A DNA stretch of 64,000 nucleotides from Larimichthys crocea (lineage: Eukaryota; Chordata; Actinopteri; Sciaenidae). Positions within the stretch are counted from its first letter, which is position 1; each line of letters opens with the position of its first letter. The position numbers were made by a program, and so were the translations under genes. Shown here piece after piece: positions 1 to 13,150 of the stretch. Location of the stretch: positions 3,429,073 to 3,493,072 of the forward strand of contig NC_040032.1 of NCBI RefSeq assembly GCF_000972845.2, read 5' to 3'. Below the pieces are notes generated by a model, which made no database searches, was not told where the DNA came from, and was given only the letters and a program-made list of their open reading frames with translations.

Positions 1-2805
1 GAAGCCAAATGCAGACTCAGAAGTAGAAGTGGATGCTAAAGTCCCCATAAAACAGAAAGCAGTGCTATTTGCTTCCTCATATTTGCATGTTTTCTGTAAA
101 AACAGATAGAGAGGGACATGTCATGGATATTGATTGATGGTTACAGTTGCCAATAGCGCCGCTGAGGGTGCATTACCGCTCCCTAAACACAATGCATTGC
201 AGATTGCGCTAGTGAACACTGAAGGCCAGTTGGGCAGGCAGTACAGTAGCCTACCAAGTTGGTTTTCTCGCTGGGTTTAGCTCATGGTGTCCTGAGGGTG
301 AGTTGGTTCGATTAGGTGAAAGAGCTAACGACAGTTAACAATTCACTACTTAACGATCTTTCCATCAAAGCTGAGACCAGTTCTGTGGTCTGCTAAGAGC
401 AGTTAGCAGCTGTTAATTATCGATTAGCTACTTTAGCAAGTCATTAGGCTAAAGATGTCTGTCTACCAAGAAACAGTAGATCAGAGAGTTGGAACTGTGC
501 AGAAGGAAAACTAGCAAATATATTCTGCATAAAATATGACCCAGATTCACCCAACGCGCTGAAATCAGTTATACAGTTTTGCGTTTGTACAATAACCAGT
601 AAGGCCCAGCCATAGCAGCCCTCAGCAGAATTACTCCTCGACTGTATCAAACAGGAATCACTCTTCTCCAGTGGTGTCATAAGTAAATTCATAACAATAA
701 CAAACTTACTTGAAATATCTTCTAGAATGTCCCCCCAGAAATACCCCTACCCCCCCCAAACTTTTTTTTGTCATCGCTGGGACTGATGTATACGTGACAT
801 ATACAGTAGTAGTACACATGATAAAACTAAAATGTTGACTTCACAGGGACTTTGAGCTTGACTTTGTGCAGTATACAGCATACACATTGACTGTGTAAAT
901 CACTTGGACTGTGTTCTCCTTTGAGAGAGAGAAAAAAAAAGGGAATACAGGGATACATTCATTTAGTCAATCCATCATAGGCAGAGCAGACGGGCAGACA
1001 GCAGCCTCTTACACAACACAAGAGCCACAGACTTTGAACAATGACCACATTATTTTTACAGCCTAAGTTTCAGACTTCCATCAGACTTCCAAACTTGAGC
1101 AGTTGGCTCTTGTCATGTATCTTCGCTTTTTGAATGATTTAAAAGTGAAGTGGACAAGCTGCACATCATTTAAACATACCTGCAAGTCTACTCTTGAATA
1201 CCACTAACAACTTGTCCTCCCATGGCACGTAGGCTACAGTGAAAGTTTGTTTGCTTTATGTCGATGCTTTGTATCAAACACAACACATCCTTCTAGCTGC
1301 ATTTTTGATATCTCTCAAAAGACCTTGTTTTCTTCCTGGAGATTAAAATATGTATTATTCTTGAATACAAAAATAGAAGACTTTTTCATAAAGTAAACCA
1401 ATATAGCACCATCCCTTACTGATTTTATATCTAAAATCTGTAGCGATTACAAAGAAGGAGATGTAACAAAAGATAAACAGCTATAATGAAAAAGTGCCAT
1501 GAAGCTTGAAATGAGGGACTTTATGCTTTGAGACAACGAGGCAAGGGAAATGTATTAATATAGCACCGCTCAACAATAATTAAAGTGATTTACATAAGGA
1601 AACAACAGAGAAATCTAGAAAACAGGAAACAAGGCCGCCGTGGTGCAGAGTATACAGGTCATCTCCACACAGCCGGTGCACAGGCTGTGACATAATGTGT
1701 ACATTAGAATTAAGACTCCAACATTACTGTTTAATGGCTCTGAACCAAATTAAACATTTAAAAGGCTCTGCCATCAAAGTGATGTACAGTAAAGGGAAAT
1801 AAATATTAATGAATGAACCAACACTTGGTTCAAAGGGTTGGAAGCTGGGAAAATTAAAAGGGAGCGAGGGTCTGCATAAGGAAGGATGCTCACAGGGGAG
1901 AACTCGGTACTGAAGGGGTTTTAACTCTCCTGAGATCACGCATACATATAACCAAATCCATGAATTCATGTTACTGTTAGGCATGTTGCTTTAAAGCACA
2001 TCTGTGCACTAAACTGCATAAGCAGCACGTATGTTCACAATCTGTTGCGATCACATGAGTCATCATGTCTTTAATACATAACAGTATCTTGTCTTATGTT
2101 TCTTTTGCACAAATATTCTTTATTAGTCATCAGACACACACAGCTTTGCTGCAGGCAAGGGCAGTCCTGTTGATCTGGCCATTTGTATGACTATACTGCA
2201 GTACATTCCTGCTAAATATGTTTTCAAGCTGACCAGGACCCACCAGAGAACAGATATTATATTTTCTTTTATTCAGACAGTCTTGTCTTGAAATCCTTGT
2301 TTGCCACAATAAATAGTGATACGTAACTTCATTGTTCTTGCAGAGGTAATTTCTGTGCTCAAGGTTGGCCATACAAATAAGCTGTAGAGGAGTTTTTGTG
2401 CTGTTTACGCATTATTTATCCATAAAGTTCTACTTCCAGGACCAGGTTCCAGGACATTTTAATGCGATCTATCCTGCAGGCTCAAGCTGAACATGGAAAA
2501 CTGGCTTTAAAGATCATGCTCTCCCAAATACAATAAAAAGTACAATTAAGAAAGTTTAAAGATTAAGAAAATCTCTCAGATTTATACTGATACACCTCCA
2601 CATGCTACTTGGAATTGTTTTTCTTGATGTATAACTACTGTTCTGTATATGTAAATTGTGTTTGTTGTGAATTCTGCATTTTTGTCCATGTCTCTCTTCA
2701 AAAAACTTCAAACTTTTGCTCTGTGAAACTGCAATCCATATTTTTCTTAAATCCTATACTTACCATATTCCTATATCTATGACTTGCCAATCTTAAGATG
2801 CTACA
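1..2805. other. gene-free AT-rich noncoding DNA
   Basis: No supported gene. The stretch holds a C-rich patch near 729-762, short poly-A and poly-T runs, and a weak relic near 1549-1612 that recalls a common fish repeat (a TATAGCACC-type start followed by AAAGTGATTTACA). The first 110 bases are open in one frame up to a stop near 108, but no splice donor supports an exon there. Open frames of 60-90 codons elsewhere have no domain signature and no splice context. Confidence 0.6.
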
Positions 2806-2845
2806 TTTCAGGATAACCTGAAATGTTTCAGGATAACCTGAAATG
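2806..2845. repeat. tandem duplication of a 20-bp palindromic unit
   Basis: Two identical adjacent 20-bp units, 2806-2825 and 2826-2845. Each contains the inverted repeat TTTCAGG / CCTGAAA around a short ATAA loop, so each copy can fold alone or pair with the other. It lies about 50 bases before a dispersed-repeat fragment. Confidence 0.85.
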
Positions 2846-2894
2846 TTATGTCAATAAATAAATATATATGTGTATAAGTGTTATACCATTTAAC

Positions 2895-3015
2895 TGTGGC
2901 TGGGGTTTCAACCTGTCTGTGCGGAGTTTGCATGTTCTCCTGTGTCTGCAGGGTTCTCTCGGGGTACTTCAGCTTCTTCCCACAGTCCAAGGCAATTGTC
3001 CGTAGGTATGAATGT
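2895..3015 (+). repeat. dispersed fish repeat fragment, copy 1
   Basis: Contains GGAGTTTGCATGTTCTCC, then a CCCACAGTCCAA block and a TGTCCGTAGGTATGAATGT block, in the order found in a very abundant fish repeat that I recognise from memory. The same blocks recur in the same order and orientation at about 27.8-28.0 kb. The family is probably retroposon-derived, but I cannot name the clade. This copy lacks the ends and is degenerate. Confidence 0.65.
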
Positions 3016-3019
3016 AGAA

Positions 3020-6000
3020 ACTTTTATAAACCTAATATTTGACAGCTAGGCTCTATAGATGCAGTTTTATTTTGCAATATATCACCTTTCAGATTAAAAT
3101 AATCTATATAGGACATATATAGTATTACATTGTCAGCGCATATTTTGCTATGGTCCAAGGTGTGGAGGCTATTAAACTTGTGGTAGAAGCAGTGAGGTCA
3201 AGAAAAAGGGGCAACACCAGCGTTACTTTTCTTCTTGAAGATTCCCTTCTCCAACATCAACGGCAGCTTTAAGGATGCCGCAGGCTAGGTGGACAGCTCA
3301 TCAACGAATGACAAGTGTGGGGGCGTGAACTTGACCAAATGAGGTGTACAGGTGATGACTAATGATACGTTTTCCACATCCATGTTCAATGCTGGCAAAA
3401 ATAGCGACATTCTCCGGTGGGTAAGAAAAGAGTTAAAAGATTTCAATGACAGGGTGTCAAAAAGTCTAAGTTTGACGTGAACATTATTATTTTAACTGTC
3501 TAGGTTAGCGGATATAAACCCCCATTAATTTCTGTCTATCATTTGAATCTGTTCTACTCGGTGCAAAAGTGCATTTATCAGAAAGTTTACATTGCATCAA
3601 CAGACTATATAGATCCCTACATTTTAGCAACTACACATGAACATGTTTGGTCCAAATGCAATGCAGAACAGGTGCCTTTAATGATGTTTGTTTGCTGCTT
3701 GTCCACTGAAAAATTTAAGGATTTTTGGAAAGTGAGCAATGAAAGTGTTGAAATAAATGTGTTGTCAGTGGACATTGAGCTATGCTCCACATCAAAACAG
3801 CCCCCCCCCCCCCCCATATATCTCTGAAGTAGTTTATCTGATTCAAACTTGCAAATCCATTTTTGGAAATGTTTAATTCATCCTTTGCCTCAAAGTTTCA
3901 GGCCCACATGAGTTTAAAGATATGCAAATGAACTCACAGTGACTTCCCTGCTCACTGACTCACACTGCCCTCCTGCTGGATTTGTCCTCACAGTAACCGC
4001 ATGTGAGGTGAGAGGGAAAATAATCGTCCCAGGTTGTATTCTCCAATGACCCGCTACTTTGCTCCCGTCTTAGCATGAACAGAACGTTCCTTTTTTTCAT
4101 TTCTGATAGACATGTGAAAAAAAGTCTGTCTCCTTAGGCATAGATACCATATTCTTTATAATTAATGCTTTTTGGACTTGATTATGTAAAAGCAATGTGG
4201 AAATTTATGGAATAAATTTCAAGATTTGTGTTCTTTGGAGTTAAAGACCCCAGGAAGTTGAAGTGGTTTGCTACATACCAATCTTTCCTTCAGGGAAGTC
4301 TGTAAATTATCTCGGGTAGTGGTGTTCTTGCTGTGCTCAAACCAGGTTCTGGTGCCTGCGAACGGCAGATATAGTCATAAGAAAGAAAGTGTTTCATTGG
4401 ATGCAAAATTAGTATACACCTCAGTAAGTGCAGGATGACTTTTGGCAAACTCCAAAATATCTTTAAGAATACCCAAGATTTATCACAAAGGGTGATTAGG
4501 ATGCTCAGAAGGATTTGAGTTTTTTTGTTGTTTAGACATTTTTATTTTATTATTTGAAGAAAAACAGGCACCAACATTGCCTGATGAATTTATAACAACT
4601 CAATAATTCATTGTCTGGGAGTTATTTTTTCAGTGTGTGGATGCCCTTTTGTCTGTTTTCTGCCTGATATCACTTGATATCATGGTGGGATGTGCATACA
4701 CTATCAATAAATGAATCACTATTTATAAGACTGTTCCTGTCAAGTTTTTTCTCAAGCTTGTTATTGGCCGTTACAACATGAGATGTAAAGTTATCTGGGG
4801 AAAATTCATATCATATACTATAAATTACATCTATAGAGTACTGTTTTCCTAAATGTGTTTTGAAGGAAATTGCTGCCAGTTCACACTGTACTTATTGCTT
4901 CTCCAGTCAAGGAAGTGCTATATTTTTTATATCTCAGGGAAGTTGTAGGCAGATGAGGGTAGATAATTGGTGCACAAAAAGCACACAAAAAAGTTCTGTG
5001 TGTGGTTAGGTTGAGGAAAGAGAAACACTTTGGTTAAGGTTACAGTAATATCAACAGTTTTGATGAAATGGGCCTAGCAATACATTTATCACAGCATCAC
5101 TGCTCCAGAAGACAGCTGTTTTCCACCAAAAAAGCTTTAAAAAAAAAACAGCTGGACGCTAACTGCACAGAACCAAACAACTGACAGACACAGTTAGCGA
5201 CAAGCTGGTAAACAGAGTGGACCAAATGCAGACATTTCCCTGAAGAGACAGTAACAGAATTTAAATTTAAACAATCTTTCAGAGGCAGGATTGAAAACAT
5301 GATGTCATGGTAGTTTTGAAAATTGTGGCATGAAACAAGTAGGATGCAGTCTGTTGTAGAAAAACAATTGTAAGGTCAAAGTTCACACACTGTGTAGTAG
5401 TAATATTAAAACCTCCAGAGGCAAAAAAAAAAATAACACAACCAGTGAACATACTGTTATCTTCATGAGGCAGAATACATTATTCAACAACACTGGCTAA
5501 ACTGCATTTCATGTCAGTGGAACCTCATCCGTATATACACTTGTTTGATGATTTATTCACTCGATGCCGGCCTTTTAGCTGTCGACGCATCTGCAATCGT
5601 CCATGCGTGGCATCCAGCTTGTGTGGAGTTTGTGGAGGGGAAAACAGAGGTGGTGATGTGTATGTTTTCATCATGACCTTGTGAACAGGCATTTGCTTTT
5701 GCTGTTAAAGCCATAAGCATTGTCAGTGGACTCCAGGTTGAGGTCATCTGCCAAATCTAAATCTTTAATATCCTCGGGAACATGATTAAAGCTTCAACTA
5801 TTTCTTTGGAGGCTTCATGTGATCAAATAGATCCGTTCATGGAGTAAAAGCTGCTGTTGTCTTTGGTAAGTCATTTTTTGTGGCTAATTTGGATAAAATA
5901 TTGCACAAGATGCTAGTTTTAAAAAAAAGAGCTTTAAAACAAGTTATTGCAGTGAGGATTACCAATATTACATTTGGCACGATAAAATAAATTTGGTTGC

Positions 6001-8085
6001 TTAATTATGCACAATCACCATGTTATGCTGGTTGGCAAAGTCATCCTCATGAACACTGTTCTGTCTCCATCTCATTTTTCTTTTCACTGTCCTTCTGTCT
6101 TCCTCCCCAAACTCGCTGTTGTCATTGCTTAGGATTTGCAAAATATCTGCCAAATATCCAACCCACAGGCTCCAGCCAGCTTCCAATGTGCCTGTGTTTT
6201 AAATAGTCCATGATTTATACTACCCCCTCCCTCTGTCTCCATGGTCCCTGAGAAGTAGCTGTAAAGATGCTGTGTTATTCTAAAAAAGCAACCAGGGAGT
6301 ATTTGTGTTGAAGACATTTGTTTCCACCTTTTAATGAAGCCTTATATCATGACAAAGACAAAACATGCTCATGCTAATTTGGAAACAGAATCTGAATTCA
6401 GGGTTGTATACCTTTTAATCTTTCATGCATTCATGTTTTCTATTGTCTGAACTTGGAAGTGAAAATGGAATTTAGTCCCATTTTTCAATCAGTATTTGGC
6501 TGATGTGTTTTTGTTTGTCTACTGTGAGGAGAAGCTTTGTTGTATGTATTTGTATTCATGAGTGTTTGCAATCAGTGCAATTTTTTTATTTTTTTTCCAA
6601 TTATCTGATAGAACAATTGAAAACAGAAAAACACTGCTGAATGACTCACCTGGGATGAATGCTCAATGAGTGTAAAAGCAATCATAAATTAGCTTGTTTG
6701 AAATCATTACCTGCCACCACCAGCACCATCATTAAAGTCAACATAAGAGGAGGGAAGGTCTGCCATTTTTCAGAATGTTGCATAACAGAGGAGCACATTG
6801 GGTAATGAGTAAAGTGAACAGACAAAATGTGTGGAGCATGAACAGGCTGCTCACGTGGATGGATGAAGTGCTGTGTAGGTTTGAAGCTGTTACTGCCTCG
6901 AGGATGGATGGGATTGTGCAAAACCGAAACTGCGCTTCATTCACCTTGGCACACTTTAAGTGTTTTCTGCTTTAAATCCTTGCACCCTGAGAAGGAGTAA
7001 ACGCCCTCGCCAATCTCTGATTACTATTTGGCTTGAGCAAAACACTAAAGACCTGCTTAGAAGGGGGGAAAAAAGTTGCTCCAGGGCTGACAGTCCAAAA
7101 TTAATGAGGCTTGAGGAAAAAATGTCCTTGGAACATTATAAATGTCTGTGAATTTAAAAACCAGGGGACAAAAATGTCCTAAACATTTAAAGGCAGACTT
7201 TGTTACTAAATCCTGATTTATGGAAGTCGTAAGATGTCAGTCATGTCATCTTGTTCTGCTTTCAGAGAAATATAGGCCAGACAACAGAACACTTCACAGG
7301 AACAGTAGTTAGTAGCTGCGAAATAGTAGTAGCTCTACATTCATCCATATACACAGCAATTTATGTCACTTTGCCATATTCAATTTGATAGGATCCTAGA
7401 TTTGATGTAGCTAGAAGCAAATTATGCATTTAACATATCTTCTGTTTAAGGTTGATCTCATTTATTCAAAGACTACTTAATGTATACCATTTTTTCTTGG
7501 CTGAGTACATTGATACAGCTTACTTTGGTAGAGATATTGGGACACAGAAAGAGAATCCATATTGCCAGGCTTCAAGCGATGCTCTTGTGTCCAAACACAA
7601 TGGTTGTGGACCAACTAAAGTTCTGTGAGGAACTACTGGCAGCTACATGAGCTGTGTGACAACGTTTAGCTTGAAAAGAATAATGGTGGCTGATAAAAAG
7701 GTTAACGTAGATGCTGCTAGCATTAGTTAGCTCTAAACTGGAGAGTATTGCTACATTGGAAGAAGAGCAAAGAACATCACTGAAGGCTTTTCTTAATTGA
7801 CTGGCTGACTGGCTTTGGTAATTTTTTATTTAAAAAAATGAAAATCAATATTTTGTCTCAAATCTGTGATTTCTTTAGTGAGTAGCCCTGCAAGAATCTG
7901 CATAATGCGCAGCTAGTAGATCATTGTTATGAAATAAACCCCTTCACGATGATTCACACCAAATACAGTCTACACTTAGTTATATTTTAGAAGCCACATA
8001 CAAGAATTCTTTAGTTATGTGTCACAATCACATATTCTATTGTGAGTATTTAATTTTAAGGACCACTGTATTTGTGATTACTTTA
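3020..8085. other. gene-free noncoding DNA
   Basis: No gene, RNA gene or complete transposon seen. It contains a 15-base poly-C run (3801-3815), a TTAGGTTGAGGAAAG-type motif near 5007-5022 that resembles a degenerate fish repeat, and scattered homopolymers. The small open frames in both strands lack splice support and recognisable motifs. Confidence 0.55.
3801..3815. repeat. poly-C run (15)
   Basis: Fifteen consecutive C residues. Likely length-variable and prone to sequencing error. Confidence 0.9.
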
Positions 8086-8090
8086 ACAGA

Positions 8091-8460
8091 CTCACCAAAT
8101 ACAGCCACAAGGTCCAAAGACTTCTTAAGGCAGAGAAAGAGAAGGGACGTGGTGAAACCATCTCCCTGCTCAAAGATGACAAAGCCTACCTGCAAGGAGA
8201 ACTGAGAAAAAGAAGATGAACTCATCCATCAACTACTCACCAAGAAGGATGAAGATGTTACCAAGTTTGGCAAGTCCAGTGAGTAGCTTTCCACAATCAT
8301 ATACGTTTTCTTTTTGCTGCACACAGAGAAGACGAAGTCATATGTCATTCGCAGATGTCAAATACAGCCATGGAAAACCAACTTTGAAGAAGGTGCAACT
8401 ATTAATGGCTTTTGATGAGGGTGAGGGGGACTCCAGTTCTATTCTCTCTTCATCTGAAGG
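8091..8460 (+). pseudogene. broken coiled-coil protein fragment, two exon-like blocks
   Basis: Block A (about 8091-8277) has an acceptor-like TTACTTTAACAG before it and a donor-like GTGAGT after it. It translates to a charged, helix-prone sequence including VQRLLKAEKEKG and TISLLKDDKAYLQGEL. It then needs a one-base frame change near 8200-8212 to continue as DELIHQLLTKKDEDVTKFG. Block B (about 8323-8460) follows an acceptor-like TGCTGCACACAG and ends near a GTAAAA site. One frame reads an acidic, serine-rich stretch with GEGDSSSILSSSEG. The composition (coiled coil, then acidic Ser-rich) recalls CCDC106-like proteins common in fish genomes, but this is a guess from style, not a confirmed match. 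The frameshift and the LINE inserted directly downstream favour a pseudogene. A real exon with a sequencing indel is the alternative. Confidence 0.35.
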
Positions 8461-8518
8461 TAAAAAAGGCACAATTTATTATGAGCAGTTGCATTGTATC
8501 CCACAGTTCTTCACTTGA

Positions 8519-8546
8519 ATAGAAGAAGAAGAGAAGAAGAAGAGAT
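8519..8546. repeat. AAG/AGA microsatellite at LINE 3' end
   Basis: Imperfect AAG repeats directly abut the ATACTTTATC motif of the minus-strand LINE tail. Such simple repeats are the usual 3' terminus of these elements. Confidence 0.7.
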
Positions 8547-9690
8547 ACTTTATCAATCCCTCAACGGGGAAATTCTTTTTTCACTCAGTTTTATTTAAAA
8601 ATAAAGGTAGTCATTAAGCCCCATCAATCAACCTTTAGTTTTATATCATGAGTGTCCACAAGACATGTGACGTTATAATTCATTATTAGTTATATGTAGA
8701 ACGTTTATGATTATTTATTATAAACAAATGTGTGGAACTGTCCATATTTACAGTATGACAGTATTGCACTTCGGAACTGGCGGTGCAAAATAGCACAAAA
8801 AACAATTTCTACACGATGTTACTTGAAATTCAGAACACTCACAAACACTCTTCCTGTCATGTAATTGTTCTATTTTCCATTCCCCATTTTCCCTCTCTTC
8901 TCTCTCATAGCTTGCAGATACACCCCTGAGGGTCTCCGAAGCGCCAGAACTGTGGTAGATCCTCTCTGAAGCCCTCCCCACGTCACATCCATCATCCTGC
9001 ACCGAGATTATGTTTCATATTCAATAAACAATTGTATACACATTCTAACTGATGGTGTATTCCTTGTCCCTCATATTACAAGACAAAGGAATGTGAGCTG
9101 GGGGTGCATCAGCCAGTAGCAGATATGCTAAAAGTTATAGTAGTGAACAGCACTGGATGGAGTTGGAGGTACACGATGACAGTTCCTGATAATAACCCTT
9201 GTCAGTGTGCAGTCTCTGTCCAGCAGTGTGAGGGGAGTTGTTCAGACTGATGGCAACTTAGAGGTGCTCATTGGCAGTATCAGTCTGGTGCTACAGCTGT
9301 TCCTGTGTTCATTCAAAGAGGCTAAAAGTAGACCACCACTATGTCAAAACCTGGAGCTTCAGTACAGTCCAACACTTACTTCTTTTTCCCAGTGATGTTC
9401 AGCTCACTGGGTGGTTCAGTCCACAGCACTTGACAAACCTGTCCAAAATACTTCTATATTCAGCATCTTGGTCCCAGAGGGCCACAAGAGCAGTCATCCA
9501 AGGACTGAGTGTTTTCTGAAGCACAAGGTGAGGAGGGTGAACTGTAAAGGAGACAGGACTCCGCTGCTGCCCACTACAGTGTCTGATGTACATGTCTGCA
9601 GCCTGACATACTGTGTCTGACCAGTCTGACCATCTGTGAAGAATCCACCAAGATCCAATCCAAGAAAAAGGACATGTTTCTACCAACATA
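8519..9690 (-). mobile_element. degenerate LINE (non-LTR retrotransposon) with RT fragment and 3' tail
   Basis: Read on the minus strand. The right part (about 9690-9400) shows reverse-transcriptase blocks split over frames: TQYVRLQTC followed by VLSPLQFTLLTL (the usual PQG..LSP.LFTLY region), then ALVALWDQDAEYRSILDRF and CCGLNH (the usual WC..NHLQLN region). The catalytic DD is not intact and several frameshifts and stops occur, so it is dead. The left part is 3' UTR-like (AAGTGCAATACTGTCATACT near 8749-8768) and ends in AATTTCCCCGTTGAGGGAT and ATAAAGTATCTC followed by a CTT-rich microsatellite. That is the familiar 3' end of a fish LINE group. I read it as L2/Rex1-like, with the clade uncertain. 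The 5' portion is missing, as expected from 5' truncation on insertion. Confidence 0.75.
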
Positions 9691-10385
9691 AAGATGTGTT
9701 TAATTTTAACATGAAGTGTCTAATTTTGGGTCTTTTTAAATTAGACATACCATGATTTAAATGACTTGTTTAACATTTTACCAAATGAATTTTGATTCTT
9801 TTGCAGCAACAAAAATAGCATTTTTTAAAGCTGTATGCAGTTTGGCACCCAGTTTAACACAGTGCAGATTGTCCACCTATTCCTTTTTTTATTCCTCAAC
9901 AACAGAGCTTGCTATATCTGATAAATACTCATACTCGATTCAGTCTGGATCTTCTCCTCAGATAAAAATCTTTGCCTGTAGGGTAGTTCCTGTCTTTTGT
10001 TTTTGTATTTACACCCTCATATTTTAAAGCAACAGCAAAAATAGATAGCATATTGCTTCATTGATACAGTAATCCCGCCAACATCCCACATGCGTCATCA
10101 CTGTTTATATTTGTTACATCACAGCTCACTTGTGTCACTCTCCTTGGAGCTTTGAAGCCACTAAAACGGCACCATTCCCCCAAATCAATGCAATATAGCT
10201 TCATATGTGCAATAAATGTGAAGCTTGATGTAACTGCCCGAGGAGTGAGGTTACTCGACAAATGAAAAATATGCAAATTACTACACTCTCTGCATAAAGG
10301 TAATTTCTTTCTAAATGAAAATGACTGGCAGTCACGAGCATGTGAACACCCATGCTAGATCTACTCCAGAAGTTAGAACATATAC

Positions 10386-10390
<5 letters not shown>

Positions 10391-10450
<60 letters not shown>
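10391..10450. repeat. (CA)30 microsatellite
   Basis: Uninterrupted CA dinucleotide run of 60 bases. Likely polymorphic in length and able to adopt Z-DNA. Confidence 0.98.
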
Positions 10451-10453
<3 letters not shown>

Positions 10454-12798
10454 GAATTCCTCAGTTCACCTTCCTCTTTTCTACTGATCACACTGATACT
10501 GTGCTTTAGAGTATAAGCAGTGCCTAGCGGGAAGTTCTGCTCTTTGTAACCTTTGGAAAGTCAAAGCTTGATCAGCATCCTTTTCAATTCACATGTAGGA
10601 AGTCCAACTCATAATATCCATACTACTTGTTTAGCAAACCCTCAGCCCTTGAGCTGTATTTGTAATTTGTGCATTCATCCAAACATGCTTTACATGCATG
10701 TTTACACACGCTTACTGAGTAGAGATTCTGTCCTTTGACAGCCGGCCTGGGATCAAGCTTTGTTACACCAGCAAACCACCCTGCTGATGTAGAGAATGAA
10801 TCACAGTCTGTATAAAAATTCATCCTTATCAGTTGCTGGGGGCGTTTTGTAACCTTTTCAACCTTGCTAAAGAAGCAACAAATAAACAGGGGGGGAAATA
10901 GATAATCAGAGCAGTATCAAACAGACACACCTCTGTGCCTAAATGATTTAAGAGAGGCTATGTGAAGAGGAGCCTCTCTGGATTTTATTTTACTGATCCA
11001 AAAACAAAACAAAAAACAGTATGCAGTCCTTGCTGGTGGTGCAACAATGATAACACTGGTATTTATGTCCTGCTACGATGTTTGAATAAATCAATTGTTA
11101 TGGCAGAGATCAGACTTTTCAGCCCAAATAAAACAAACCTGCCACTTCAATCATATTCATATTCTGCAAAAACAGGGAAAGCTGTCAACTGTCTGCCTCT
11201 ATTAATTTTATCTGACTGCCTTGTCTCTTGATGGTGTGTTTTATTCAATTTTATTTTCATAAAAAAGCCACGTAAAGAGATTTCTCATAACATCTCTGGA
11301 TAATGCAATTGTCTATGTTTAATAAACAACACCCACCTGACACTATTGATCTTTTATGATCTATGTGTTGGTGAAAGCAGTGTGGCGTACTGCACTGACA
11401 GACTGAGGTGGTGTTGGGAAAAAAGCCTTCAGTTCTTAAAGTGGACTATTTGAACATGTTAGATGTGGTATTAGTGTGTGTGTTCAGTCCGCTGAATGGA
11501 GCAGGCAGACAACTCAAATGTACCATGTGATATACTCTAGTGGCTGTGACATAAATCTAACGCACCTTAGCAGTACAGGTGGGAATGTCCGGCCCACTCT
11601 TTTCCTCTGCAAGCATGCTGTCCCCCACAGCTCATTAGCTAGTTTGGTGTTTGTTTATGTCAGCTGCAAACACACTCTTCCATAAAGAGGGATGTTATTC
11701 TTCACTGTGTGGACACAGGAGTCACTACATCACTTCACCTCAACTGCTGTAAGTGTTTGTTGTTTTGGCTTACTGGTTTCTGAGTTGTTGTCTAGTACTG
11801 CTGTATTTGACTGCATTAGTGTGCATTGCCAACAAAGGGCTTTTGTCATGTATGTTTGAGTGTACAACACTAATACGATTGGGAAAGCTCCTTGGCCTGC
11901 AGCTCTTGTTTACTGTAATTAGTACACCTGTGGTTTCTCTGCTATGACATGTCTGACATTTAAATTTCAAATTTCAAGTAACGATGGTTGTTTGGCATGT
12001 GTGTTTCGATGCTTCATACTTATGACATTGTTAGCAAATAAGAATATAAATGTTTGTTGAGTGTTGTGGGCTGAATTAGTTTGGAATAATTTGCTTGGTG
12101 GTGGTTGTTGTTTGTTTGGACAGTTTCTTGGTGGTTCAACAAGTGTAAAGGACATAAACCTAACATGCTATATTGCACACAGATCATTCATTCAAATACT
12201 AGGCCGCATTGGAAGCTCTGTTTGACCCTAAACAGCATTAATGACAACGTTCACACTACTATTTCATGTTAAAATGAATAACAGCACAGTCTCAAATCCT
12301 GCAGCTTTTAGGCACAGCATGTAAAACACAGCTCTAATAATATTTTTTAAAAAGCTCATTGCGTTTCTTAAATGGTCTGACAGCAGTAAGGTAGCTGACC
12401 AAATAATCCATCCTGTGGTCTGTGAGCCAGCCTCTGGCAGACATTTGGCCAGATTCTAAAATAAAATAAAATTGGCCTGGCTTTAGCCTGCTGGATTGCT
12501 GGCTTAAGATGTAGCCATCTCATTTCATAGATATTTCCCAGAATGACTGGAGGTGCTTTGATTGGAAGTGACAACATGGCGGTTGATGTTTAGCCTCTGA
12601 TGCTGTAGCACTCTGCTGACACCATATGTGATGAGATCAGAGCCTTGATGCCAAATTTCAACTCTTTTTTTCATGATTTCCACTCACCTGTTACCCATGA
12701 GTTTGCTGACATTGGAGTAGGAATGCAATGAAAAGTTGTGATTACTTGCATAATTCACCATGTTGGTGGTCACATTGATTTTTAAGAAACCTCTTGAG

Positions 12799-12819
12799 AT
12801 ATATATATATATATATATA
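12799..12819. repeat. (AT)10 microsatellite
   Basis: Perfect AT alternation of about 21 bases. Confidence 0.95.
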
Positions 12820-12889
12820 AGACGAATGATCACTTTGTGCTCAGCTGTTCCAAGTCATCCACAGAATCAAAGTCTCTCCGTTTTGTAGA

Positions 12890-13150
12890 CAATTAAAGAA
12901 AAAGGTTTCCATCCCCAACTTCAGAGCTCATTTAACCAAATTAGAGGACAAATTACATTCGTAATGAAAAGTAATTGAGCATCCTGTAATTAAAACCAAG
13001 ACAAACGGGCTTGTCGGCTCCACTTTCATTCAGCATTTGGTCATATTCAAGTTTTAATTCCTCCATTTGTCAAATGAAATCAGATTCAGTTGATCAAATG
13101 AGTCTTAATGGCTGAATTAGTCTGATTAGAATGTTGACTTTCTGCCTGAC
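12890..13150. promoter_or_regulatory. candidate conserved noncoding element, homeodomain-motif rich
   Basis: Dense in TAAT-type cores: ACATTCGTAATGAAAAGTAAT, TGTAATTAAAAC, GTTTTAATTCC, TTAATGGCTGAATTAG and TCTGATTAG. The stretch has balanced complexity, no simple repeats and no open frame. This composition resembles vertebrate developmental enhancers. That is inference from motif content only; conservation cannot be tested here. Confidence 0.3.

Larger units (their letters stand above)
9691..12880. other. gene-free noncoding DNA with microsatellites
   Basis: Apart from the CA repeat (10391-10450) and the AT repeat (12799-12819), nothing is recognised. Open frames up to about 96 codons are chance frames or run through the CA repeat. 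Confidence 0.55.
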
